Assembly (NCBI GenBank): GCA_029541985.1
Contig: CP095414.1
Coordinates: 434,001 to 498,000, forward strand
Direction of reading: 5' to 3'
From: Bacteroidales bacterium F22
GTDB lineage: Bacteria; Bacteroidota; Bacteroidia; Bacteroidales; Bacteroidaceae
Length of the DNA: 64,000 nt
In this document: positions 1 through 7,117 of the stretch, in pieces
Position numbering within the stretch: position 1 is the stretch's first letter
Layout: each line of letters opens with the position of its first letter
Program-made: the position numbers and the translations under genes
Notes under the pieces: model-generated
Database searches by the model: none
What the model saw: only the letters and a program-made list of their open reading frames with translations
What the model was told of the DNA's origin: nothing

Positions 1-4
1 TTCA

Positions 5-775
5 TTACCACTTCAATTTATCAATATCCAAGACAGGGCCTTCTTTACATACACAGACATTCCCATCAACAGTATCTTCCACACAACATAAGCAAGCTCC
101 AACTCCACAAGCCATGCTATTTTCAAGCGAAACCTCACATCCAATTTTACGACCTCTAGCCTCTTTAGCCACAGCCATCATCATCGGTTTCGGACCACAA
201 ACATAGATACGTTGCCAGTCCCCTTCTTTGAGCATCGGATGATTAGTAACATATCCCTTGACCCCATGACTTTCGTCCTCAGTAGTCGTATATACAGTTC
301 CAAAGGCAGCAAAATCACTTAATTGGAGTAAATCATTTTTGCTTCTTGCACCGAGTAGGAAGCTAGGATTATATCCTTTTTGCTTGAGTAATTTGCCCCA
401 ATACAACATAGGAGCAGTTCCTACACCTCCACCAACTAATAATATAGGTTGATCCTTCTTTATAGGCCATGAGAAACCATTACCAAGCGGCAAGATGACA
501 TTAACAAGATCTCCCACTTGGAGTTCTGCCAAAGCTCTCGTTCCATCCCCGATAACCTGTATCAACAACCACAATGTATTATCTTGCGGGTCGATAAAAT
601 TAATCGAAATAGGGCGTCTAAGAAAAGTAGTTGACGAATTGTCTACACGAACTTCGACGAATTGTCCTGCGTGCATCTCAGGAAGTTGATCTTTCTGAGT
701 CAGTTTAAGAAGCGCATATTGTTTATGAATCATCTCACAGCTCTTAACAGTGAGGTCTAATACCATCTTTTGCAT
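5..775 (-). CDS. pyrK: Dihydroorotate dehydrogenase electron-transfer subunit PyrK
   Basis: FAD- and 2Fe-2S-containing subunit that passes electrons from class 1B dihydroorotate dehydrogenase (PyrD) to NAD+ in pyrimidine synthesis. Seen in the 256 residues: an FAD-binding RRPISI motif near residue 53, a glycine-rich nucleotide-binding stretch VGGGVGTAP near 114-122, and a C-terminal cluster with Cys223, Cys228, Cys231 and Cys243, which fits the family's iron-sulfur ligands. The stop lies 5 bases from the window edge, so pyrD, if it follows as is usual, would be just outside. The start is ATG at 775; Met4 at 766 is an alternative. A TATCTTTG promoter element lies about 60 bases upstream. Confidence 0.93.
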   Translation of the reverse strand: MQKMVLDLTVKSCEMIHKQYALLKLTQKDQLPEMHAGQFVEVRVDNSSTTFLRRPISINFIDPQDNTLWLLIQVIGDGTRALAELQVGDLVNVILPLGNGFSWPIKKDQPILLVGGGVGTAPMLYWGKLLKQKGYNPSFLLGARSKNDLLQLSDFAAFGTVYTTTEDESHGVKGYVTNHPMLKEGDWQRIYVCGPKPMMMAVAKEARGRKIGCEVSLENSMACGVGACLCCVEDTVDGNVCVCKEGPVLDIDKLKW

Positions 776-832
776 TTACTAGTAATCTATAGATTGTGTT
801 TACTTCACTCGAAGATGAGTTTACTTAGTGCA

Positions 833-840
833 CAAAGATA
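833..840 (-). promoter_or_regulatory. Promoter -7 element for pyrK
   Basis: The minus strand reads TATCTTTG, an exact match to the Bacteroidota -7 consensus TAnnTTTG, about 58 bases before the pyrK ATG. No TTTG was found at the usual 19-21 base spacing, so only the -7 box is called. Confidence 0.6.
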
Positions 841-931
841 CAGTATTTTTAGTAAATTGCTAATACAAAAGGAAAATGAAAACACAAAAAAAAGAAAAGA
901 CGATAGATTTCTCTATCAATAAGACATCTAT

Positions 932-1561
932 TTAGTTGTCAGGATGTTCAAAAAGAGTAGGAGAAAAAGATTCGAACGTATTATCATCAAAGAAAATTCT
1001 CACCTCAGTAATCTTTCTTGGTTTAGGTGCTTGAGCAGTTTCCGTTGGAAAGATAGAAGCATTGGAAGACAAATTTTGGAAGACAGCTTCATAAGGGATT
1101 CCAGCATTAAAAGCAATATCCCATGGTACCTGTCTATCAACTTCGCTAGATTTATGAGCACCATTATCAGAAAAAATATCTTCAGCATGGTGAGAAGACA
1201 TCGCATCCTCCAAAGCATTTCCTCCTCTATTATGAGAAGCAAGTCCTTCAGACAAACCAAATGTAGACACATCTAATCCCGAATTTCTCAACGCATCAGT
1301 TGTCTCTGTAGACTGTGATTCGTCCTGAGGTACAGATCCATTCTCCGATAACATACAGCCTTCTCCTTTGGTAAGCCAATCCATAGATATTTCAGGAAAA
1401 GTAGTCGATATACTAAGTAAAATATCAAGACTAGGTTTATTTCTTCCATTTAGAGTATGAGATAGGGTAGACTGCTTGACGCCGATAATCTCGGCGAAAC
1501 GAGCTGTAGTAACAGCCTTAGAATTTATAATTTCCTTGATTCGATTACAAATATTATCCAT
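932..1561 (-). CDS. XRE-family helix-turn-helix regulator with long linker
   Basis: A 209-residue DNA-binding protein. Residues about 5-60 form an XRE/Cro-type HTH (FAEIIGVKQSTLSHTLNGR at 22-40, followed by PSLDILLSIS). Residues about 75-175 are polar and low-complexity, and the C-terminus (about 180-209) carries a conserved-looking ITEVRIFFDDNTFESF segment that I recall from Bacteroidales regulators of this type. Target genes are unknown. It is monocistronic, with its own consensus promoter upstream, and faces away from a 0.7 kb non-coding stretch that contains repeated motifs it could bind (inference). HTH call is firm; function unknown. Confidence 0.8.
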   Translation of the reverse strand: MDNICNRIKEIINSKAVTTARFAEIIGVKQSTLSHTLNGRNKPSLDILLSISTTFPEISMDWLTKGEGCMLSENGSVPQDESQSTETTDALRNSGLDVSTFGLSEGLASHNRGGNALEDAMSSHHAEDIFSDNGAHKSSEVDRQVPWDIAFNAGIPYEAVFQNLSSNASIFPTETAQAPKPRKITEVRIFFDDNTFESFSPTLFEHPDN

Positions 1562-1594
1562 AAACTTCTATTAAACGATTTCTTATCAGTTATA

Positions 1595-1625
1595 CAAATG
1601 TAAATATTATTTATATACTATCAAA
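1595..1625 (-). promoter_or_regulatory. Full Bacteroidota promoter for the XRE regulator
   Basis: On the minus strand TTTG (1625-1622) is followed after 19 bases by TACATTTG (1602-1595), matching TTTG-N19-TAnnTTTG. The ATG at 1561 is 34 bases beyond the -7 box. Confidence 0.75.
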
Positions 1626-2176
1626 GAGAATTGTACTTTTCTTTTGTACCTATATGTATAATAATGTCATCACATTTAGCCTATAGTTAGCTCATCGAAT
1701 ATGCTAAATGTAATGCTCAAGCTATATATAAGAATATGTACACTCTGTAAATAATGCACAATAGGTTGATTATCAGTCAATTACAAATAATATAAAACCG
1801 AAAACTACTCTTAATAAGTCAAATTTAGTAATAACCACGTTGTAACTTTTCAAAAACCCCATATTATACTGATAATCAGATAATTATAAGGCCCTACTAG
1901 GTTTGTTAATTCGCACCCATATACATATGGAATATATACATATAGGCTAGTATCTCTATACAATAATACAATTACGGTTGTAATAAGCTAACTATAAAAG
2001 TTACTTTTAGTACTATCGGGCTAGTATAAGCAGTAAATACATTTGTAATATGCTAATTGTAACATGCTTATTTAATACATTTAGACTATAATAGAACTTT
2101 TAATACAAGCAGCTTACTCACTTTAAAAACAGACTATTTCCCCACACCCTATTTCTAAGTAATAATAAGTCAATAC
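1626..2176. other. AT-rich non-coding stretch with repeated ACATTTAG/GCTAAATGT motifs
   Basis: About 550 bases with no ORF of useful length on either strand. It holds a 9-base inverted repeat (ACATTTAGC at 1672-1680 and GCTAAATGT at 1703-1711), an imperfect direct repeat (1698-1717 and 2047-2068, both beginning AATATGCTAA), another ACATTTAG at 2077-2084, and a CCATAT/ATATGG palindrome near 1917-1930. It could be a regulatory region, an eroded gene or an unrecognised RNA; nothing decides between these. Confidence 0.5.
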
Positions 2177-2222
2177 AAAAAAAGTCACCAATACGGCCGT
2201 TTTTACGACCATATTGGTGACT
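2177..2222 (-). terminator. Intrinsic terminator after the HD-like gene
   Basis: A long hairpin (2183-2222) with arms beginning AGTCACCAATA and ending TATTGGTGACT, allowing G-U pairs near the loop, is flanked by a run of A at 2177-2183 that becomes a U tract on the minus-strand transcript. It lies about 50 bases past the stop at 2274. Confidence 0.85.
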
Positions 2223-2273
2223 GATAAAAAAAACAGGACTATTGTCCAGTATAAAAAGGCTTTATCTGAACAA

Positions 2274-2693
2274 TTAGATTAGTAGATGCAATCCCTGAAT
2301 ATATTCATGATACCGTTTAGAATCACTACTAGCTGATTCATTAGGTATCTTATAATCTAAAATATCTAAGATATTATTCATTTCGACGACTCTACTCAAA
2401 GGATTCTGCTTTACTCGCTGTAAAAAGACAAGATAAGGCTCCCCAACCTCTTGGATTGAAGCTATTACAGCATCAACGATATCATGAGGAAACCCAGAGT
2501 CAATTAAGTCTTTGAAATCGATTGTCCTTTTTCTCACTACAGCATGCAGAAGAGCTACTATCTTTTGTCCCTGCGTATGACAATTAGAAGCTACACGCAT
2601 GGAATGAGCCAGGGAATGCCCCCCAAGACCATCTTCTTGAGCATCACATACTCCTAGAGCCAAATAAAAAGCTTTGTCCAATAAGTCATCCAT
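2274..2693 (-). CDS. HD-domain-like protein (RelA/SpoT-type fold), metal site apparently lost
   Basis: 139 residues resembling the small HD phosphohydrolase family: HSLAHSMRVA at 26-35, ALLHAVV at 47-53, a GFPHDIVDAV segment and NPLSRVVEMNNILDILD at 97-113. In the family the second block reads LHDVV and the last VKLADLxDN. Here the defining Asp is Ala51 and the last block is altered, so the metal-binding pair appears broken. It is the last gene of an amn-holA operon, 54 bases after holA and before a strong terminator. A structural or nucleotide-sensing role is possible; catalysis is doubtful. Confidence 0.6.
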   Translation of the reverse strand: MDDLLDKAFYLALGVCDAQEDGLGGHSLAHSMRVASNCHTQGQKIVALLHAVVRKRTIDFKDLIDSGFPHDIVDAVIASIQEVGEPYLVFLQRVKQNPLSRVVEMNNILDILDYKIPNESASSDSKRYHEYIQGLHLLI

Positions 2694-2747
2694 TATTCTT
2701 TTGTTTTAATTATCGATAAACGCAACGATTACTTTTAATAAAACCCG

Positions 2748-3779
2748 TTAATGGAATATCTTGAAAATTAGTTCTCTTAAGATATCTCCATCCGTCTTGC
2801 TAGAAGTCCCATTTGCACCTTTAGCCGTAGCATCTGCATAACGTATCAGCCCGATGATTTGCATCGTCTTAAGCCCCGTATACAGCCTCATGGCAGGCAT
2901 ATATTGCTTCTTGACCAACCACTCTTGAATCCCCAGCGTTTTAGCAATAGAATACGCATCTTTTTGAGGAACATAATAAGCCTGCATCAAATTAGCAAAG
3001 AAGTCAAACAGAGGCATCAGCGTAGTTACTAAAACCATTCCTTTAGGATTACTCTCAAAATAGTGAACGATCTGCATAGCCTTTGCATAATCTTTGGCAG
3101 CAACCGCAGCAGTCAGTTCGAAATTATTGAATTCTTTAGAAATACCAATATTTCTCTCAATCAAATCAGGCGTGATTTCCTTTTCATCCGCCTTCATCAC
3201 TAAGACCAACTTCTCCAGTTCACTAGTCAATCGCTGCAAATCCGTACCGATATGGTCCGCCAGCATGATTGTTGCTTTGTGACTAATCGATAACCTCTTA
3301 CTTTGTATATACTCATTAATAAAATCAGGCAATTGATAATCACGCAATGTGTCAGACTTCATGAAGACACCTCCCGCTTTTGTTATCTTACTTACGATTT
3401 TCTTGCGCATATCAAGAGAGCCATGCTTATGACAAAATAAAAGCACTGTGCTAGGCATCGGCTTTTCAAGATAATGTTCCAATTTATCGAGTTGTCTTAT
3501 ATTCTGTGCTTCTTTGACAATAATCAACTGTTTCGAGGCCATCAGTGGATACTTTCTAGCCAGAGAGATGATGGATTCAATCTTGGTATCACTAGTAGCA
3601 TAGAGCACAATCTGATTAAATTCTTTTTCTTGTTCAGTTAGAAGATTTTGCTCTACCCAATCAGAAACCATATCTATAAAATACGACTCTGTTCCCATTA
3701 AATAAAATAACGGAACAAACTTCTTAGACTGGACTTGTTTTATAATCTGTTGAGCTACTAGTTGTTGTTTATGTACCAT
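2748..3779 (-). CDS. holA: DNA polymerase III delta subunit
   Basis: Clamp-loader subunit that opens the beta sliding clamp during replication. The 343 residues fit HolA in length and order: an N-terminal AAA+-like fold (FVPLFYLMGTESYF near the start, LIIVKEAQNI near residue 85), a central DLQRLTSELEKL helix typical of the delta family, and a C-terminal helical clamp-loader collar. The possible TTG at 3785 is less likely than ATG at 3779. The gene begins 15 bases after amn and is followed by the HD-like gene, so the three are probably co-transcribed. Confidence 0.9.
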   Translation of the reverse strand: MVHKQQLVAQQIIKQVQSKKFVPLFYLMGTESYFIDMVSDWVEQNLLTEQEKEFNQIVLYATSDTKIESIISLARKYPLMASKQLIIVKEAQNIRQLDKLEHYLEKPMPSTVLLFCHKHGSLDMRKKIVSKITKAGGVFMKSDTLRDYQLPDFINEYIQSKRLSISHKATIMLADHIGTDLQRLTSELEKLVLVMKADEKEITPDLIERNIGISKEFNNFELTAAVAAKDYAKAMQIVHYFESNPKGMVLVTTLMPLFDFFANLMQAYYVPQKDAYSIAKTLGIQEWLVKKQYMPAMRLYTGLKTMQIIGLIRYADATAKGANGTSSKTDGDILRELIFKIFH

Positions 3780-3794
3780 ATTCAAATAACGTTA

Positions 3795-4568
3795 TCAATC
3801 AAATCTCAAATGACGTACTGTTTTCTTTTCATCTATAATCATATTTAAGGCATCTATTCCTAGCATGACATGCTCATTGACGAAATCACGAGTGATTTTA
3901 TTATCACTTTTATCTGTCTTGACTCCATCAGGAGTCATAGGTTGATCACTAACAAGTAACAATGCCCCCGTAGGAATATGATTAGCAAATCCCACAGAAA
4001 AAAGAGTAGCCGTCTCCATATCTACCCCCATAGCACCAGTTAATTTAAGATACTTCTTAAATTTCTCATCATGTTCCCACAATCTGCGGTTAGTCGTATA
4101 GATAGTTCCGGTCCAATAATCCAATCCTCGGTCTCTGATAGAAGAGGAGACAGCACGTTGTAACATAAAAGCAGGCAATGCAGGAACTTCGGCAGGAAGA
4201 TAATCATTGCTAGTCCCTTCTCCCCTTATGGCAGCAATAGGAAGAATATAATCTCCTAATTTGTTTTTGCGAGAGATTCCTCCACATTTACCAAGGAAGA
4301 GAACAGCCTTAGGATTAATGGCGCTAAGTAGATCCATAATGATTGCAGCATTAGGGCTTCCCATACCAAAGTTAATCATCGTGATGTTATTGGCTGTTGC
4401 AGATTGCATATTTGCTTCCAATCCAATGATTTCAACCTTAAAAAAATCGGCAAATATAGTTACATAATTATTGAAATTAGTAAGAAGAATATATTCTCCG
4501 AAATCCTCTAGAGGACGTTTTGTATACCTCGGTAACCAATTCTCTACGATTTCTTTTTTTGTTTTCAT
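3795..4568 (-). CDS. amn: AMP nucleosidase (short Bacteroidota form)
   Basis: Hydrolyses AMP to adenine and ribose 5-phosphate, helping set adenylate levels. The 257 residues belong to the nucleoside phosphorylase-like fold: NFGMGSPNAAIIMDLLSAI near residues 66-84, FLGKCGGI near 93-100, and GVDMETATLFSVGF near 181-194, the ribose/base-binding region. It is about half the length of the E. coli enzyme and lacks its extra N-terminal domain, as is usual for the short type. First gene of the amn-holA-HD operon and divergent from the nuclease-like gene at 4613. Confidence 0.88.
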   Translation of the reverse strand: MKTKKEIVENWLPRYTKRPLEDFGEYILLTNFNNYVTIFADFFKVEIIGLEANMQSATANNITMINFGMGSPNAAIIMDLLSAINPKAVLFLGKCGGISRKNKLGDYILPIAAIRGEGTSNDYLPAEVPALPAFMLQRAVSSSIRDRGLDYWTGTIYTTNRRLWEHDEKFKKYLKLTGAMGVDMETATLFSVGFANHIPTGALLLVSDQPMTPDGVKTDKSDNKITRDFVNEHVMLGIDALNMIIDEKKTVRHLRFD

Positions 4569-4608
4569 TTCTTTCTCTTATTTTTGTACATATTCAAAAA
4601 CAAAGATA
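4558..4608. promoter_or_regulatory. Divergent overlapping promoters for amn and the HsdR_N gene
   Basis: On the plus strand TATTTTTG (4579-4586), with TTTG at 4558-4561 (17-base gap, slightly short), faces the gene starting at 4613. On the minus strand TATCTTTG (4608-4601) faces amn, 32 bases before its ATG. The two -7 boxes lie 14 bases apart, so the two transcripts probably compete. Confidence 0.6.
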
Positions 4609-4612
4609 CAAA

Positions 4613-5062
4613 ATGAAAGGATTAAACCTACCTTCTTATTCAACTAAAATTATAACTCGAAATGAAAAAGAGTATATCTGGGATATTTTGCGTCAAAAAT
4701 ATTTAGTCATTACCCCAGAAGAATGGGTTCGGCAACATTTTGTACACATGCTCATCAACCATTATGAATACCCTTCAGGATTAATGGCAAATGAAGTACC
4801 TTTGACTTTGAATCAGACAAAAAGGAGATGCGACACCGTCGTGTATGACAAGTATGGTCACCCTATAGTCATCATAGAATATAAGCGAACCACTGTAGAA
4901 ATAAATCAGAAAGTATTTGACCAGATAAGCCTGTATAATATAGCGCTAAAAGTCCCCTACCTATATGTTAGCAACGGTATTCGCTCAATAGCTTGTAAAG
5001 TTGATTATGACAAGAATGAGATACGATTTCTCAGAGACATTCCCAACTATATTGATTTATAA
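4613..5062 (+). CDS. Solitary HsdR N-terminal-like PD-(D/E)xK nuclease-fold protein
   Basis: 149 residues matching the N-terminal domain of type I restriction R subunits, a family often seen as a free-standing protein in Bacteroidota. The nuclease-fold core is visible: an Asp in RRCDTVVYD and the ExK pair in IVIIEYKR about 20 residues later. There is no helicase part and no HsdM or HsdS nearby, so this is not a working restriction system. The start was set at MKGLNLPSYS; 31 more upstream codons are open but cross the promoter. The stop abuts, tail to tail, the stop of the kinase gene at 5063. Confidence 0.75.
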   Translation: MKGLNLPSYSTKIITRNEKEYIWDILRQKYLVITPEEWVRQHFVHMLINHYEYPSGLMANEVPLTLNQTKRRCDTVVYDKYGHPIVIIEYKRTTVEINQKVFDQISLYNIALKVPYLYVSNGIRSIACKVDYDKNEIRFLRDIPNYIDL

Positions 5063-7117
5063 TCAGTTGACCTTATAACTATTCTTTATTTTATCTTTGA
5101 CTATCCGGAGAGCACTAGATTCTTTATCTATACTGTTTTTAATTTCTAATTTAGACGGTTTGAAAGAACACCAAAATAGCGAGCCCTCATTGATTTTCGA
5201 ATAAACCCCCACGGTCCCCCCCATACGCTTCATTATCGCAATACAGATAGCCATGCCCAGTCCAGTACCTTTTGTTTCGGAAATACTATCGATACTTTCG
5301 TATGCATCGAATATAATAGGAATACGATTGGGCTCAATCCCGATGCCAGAATCTTCGACATAGAAATAGATTTCACTATCCTCGACAAAAAACCCAATTT
5401 CGATAGAACCCTTTTCGGTAAATTTGATACTGTTAGAAATCATATTCATAGCAACCCTCATATACTTTTGCCAATCCACACGAAGCGTAATGTTCTGATT
5501 AAAATCCTGGTATACAATCTTTATTTTATCCTCCTTACCAAATTTACTTAGTGACTGATTCACTAACATCGAAAAATAGTTCTCATACTCGATTAGATTG
5601 ATATCTTGTTCATTAAATTTCACCGAGCTATTTTTATAATGAGACAATTGTACGATATCGTCAATCAAGTCAACCAAATAATAAGTGCTATCAGTTATTA
5701 TTTTGGAGTAATTCACAAGTTCATCTCTCGACTGAGTTTCCGTCAACAATTGACTGAAGCCAACGATAGTATTGAGCGGGTTACGTATATCATGACTCAT
5801 ATTAGCCAACAGTGAACTTTTCAACCTTTTAGCCAAGTCCGATTTCATCTTTGATTGAATGATTTCTGTGACATCAGAATAAATATCCATTTTTAATTGC
5901 TTGCTTTTCAAATCAATCAAAAAAGAAGCTTTTTTGTAATATCGATTACTGAGATATCTTATATTAGAATCGCCAACTAGAGCATTGATTTGGGACGATT
6001 GTGGATGGTTAAACTCTTCAAAGAACTCCTCAATCGAATAGTTTGATCCTTCATCAGGAATATTTGATTTCCCAATCTCTTTATGAATAGAGAAATTACT
6101 ATAAATAGATTCTTTAAGCTTCCCCTTTTTATCAATCTCATACAGATTCATATCATAAGGAAAGGCATTAAATATTTTTATTATCAGATTATAATAGCGT
6201 CTTTTTTTAACACTTTCCCCCATCAGTCCTAGATAGATAAAGAATAGGGCAAGTAAAAGAGTCGTTAATAACCCAAGCGAGATGGATAGTAAACGATTAA
6301 AGCTCATTCTTTCCCCACTTCTACTAAAGTCAAACCATTTATTTTGTAGCCGCAATACCGTTTTATCTCTGTGTAATGCAAACAATAGGTTTTGAAACTG
6401 ATGATAATTTATTTTCTTTGAATGATCATTAACCATCAATTGATAAGAGGTGGGCAGAAAGTCCAAAGCAATTATTTTGACTGAAGAGGCTCTTGAGTGA
6501 TTACTCTTTAAAAGATATTTCTGCACCTGAATATCAGCTACAGAAGCATCTACTCCAGCAGTAAACAACAATTGATCCATCGTCAATATACTTTCAGAAT
6601 GAATCATAGGTAGCTTCGGAAAAATCCCCATACTTTGGAACTGTTCAAGCGTCCAATCAGGGTTATAAGAGACCACACGTTTCCTAAAGAGATCACTTAT
6701 CTTATCCAACCCCGACCATCTCTTAACCATCAATGCTTGTATAGTTTGAAAGCAAACGACTCCCTTACTAAAGACACTCGAGTCAGGAGATTGCCAACAA
6801 GAAGAGACGAAAATAATATCAGGACGAGTTGACCATTTCTTATCTGTTATAGGAGTTGCATCGTCGTGTGTTGAAAGAACATATTTTATCGGATAGCCCA
6901 ATCTTTTTGCTACAGTATCTAATAGATCAACAGCATAACCTTGCAATTGATTTTGTTCATTGTAGAAGCAAAAAGGAGGAAGTTCTACCAACCCCGCAAC
7001 GAGCGTGTCCTTATATTCTTCTTCGATATTGTTTTTAACTACTTGGTCAGAAGCAAAAAGAGAAGACATATTGACGATAAACATCAAAACCAAACACCAA
7101 ATTATTTTACTCTTCAT
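5063..7117 (-). CDS. Hybrid periplasmic-binding-protein / sensor histidine kinase
   Basis: 684-residue membrane sensor kinase. In order: signal peptide (1-22), a type 3 solute-binding domain (about 38-265, LVAGLVELPPFCFY), one membrane helix (about 275-297), a PAS-like region, a HisKA domain with intact phospho-acceptor His442 (MSHDIRNPLN), and an HATPase domain with N box (NMISNSIKF, 558-566), G1 (DSGIG, 589-593) and G2 (GTGLGM, 617-622). It should autophosphorylate on ligand binding. The ATG overlaps the end of the upstream pseudokinase gene by 11 bases, and the Shine-Dalgarno-like GAGAGGAGAAA lies inside that gene, suggesting translational coupling. No response regulator gene adjoins. An in-frame upstream start at 7234 is rejected because it precedes the signal peptide. 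Confidence 0.88.
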   Translation of the reverse strand: MKSKIIWCLVLMFIVNMSSLFASDQVVKNNIEEEYKDTLVAGLVELPPFCFYNEQNQLQGYAVDLLDTVAKRLGYPIKYVLSTHDDATPITDKKWSTRPDIIFVSSCWQSPDSSVFSKGVVCFQTIQALMVKRWSGLDKISDLFRKRVVSYNPDWTLEQFQSMGIFPKLPMIHSESILTMDQLLFTAGVDASVADIQVQKYLLKSNHSRASSVKIIALDFLPTSYQLMVNDHSKKINYHQFQNLLFALHRDKTVLRLQNKWFDFSRSGERMSFNRLLSISLGLLTTLLLALFFIYLGLMGESVKKRRYYNLIIKIFNAFPYDMNLYEIDKKGKLKESIYSNFSIHKEIGKSNIPDEGSNYSIEEFFEEFNHPQSSQINALVGDSNIRYLSNRYYKKASFLIDLKSKQLKMDIYSDVTEIIQSKMKSDLAKRLKSSLLANMSHDIRNPLNTIVGFSQLLTETQSRDELVNYSKIITDSTYYLVDLIDDIVQLSHYKNSSVKFNEQDINLIEYENYFSMLVNQSLSKFGKEDKIKIVYQDFNQNITLRVDWQKYMRVAMNMISNSIKFTEKGSIEIGFFVEDSEIYFYVEDSGIGIEPNRIPIIFDAYESIDSISETKGTGLGMAICIAIMKRMGGTVGVYSKINEGSLFWCSFKPSKLEIKNSIDKESSALRIVKDKIKNSYKVN

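Noticed and set aside
4613..5062. Type I restriction-modification system
   Set aside because: Only the HsdR N-terminal domain is present; no helicase, HsdM or HsdS gene occurs anywhere in the window.
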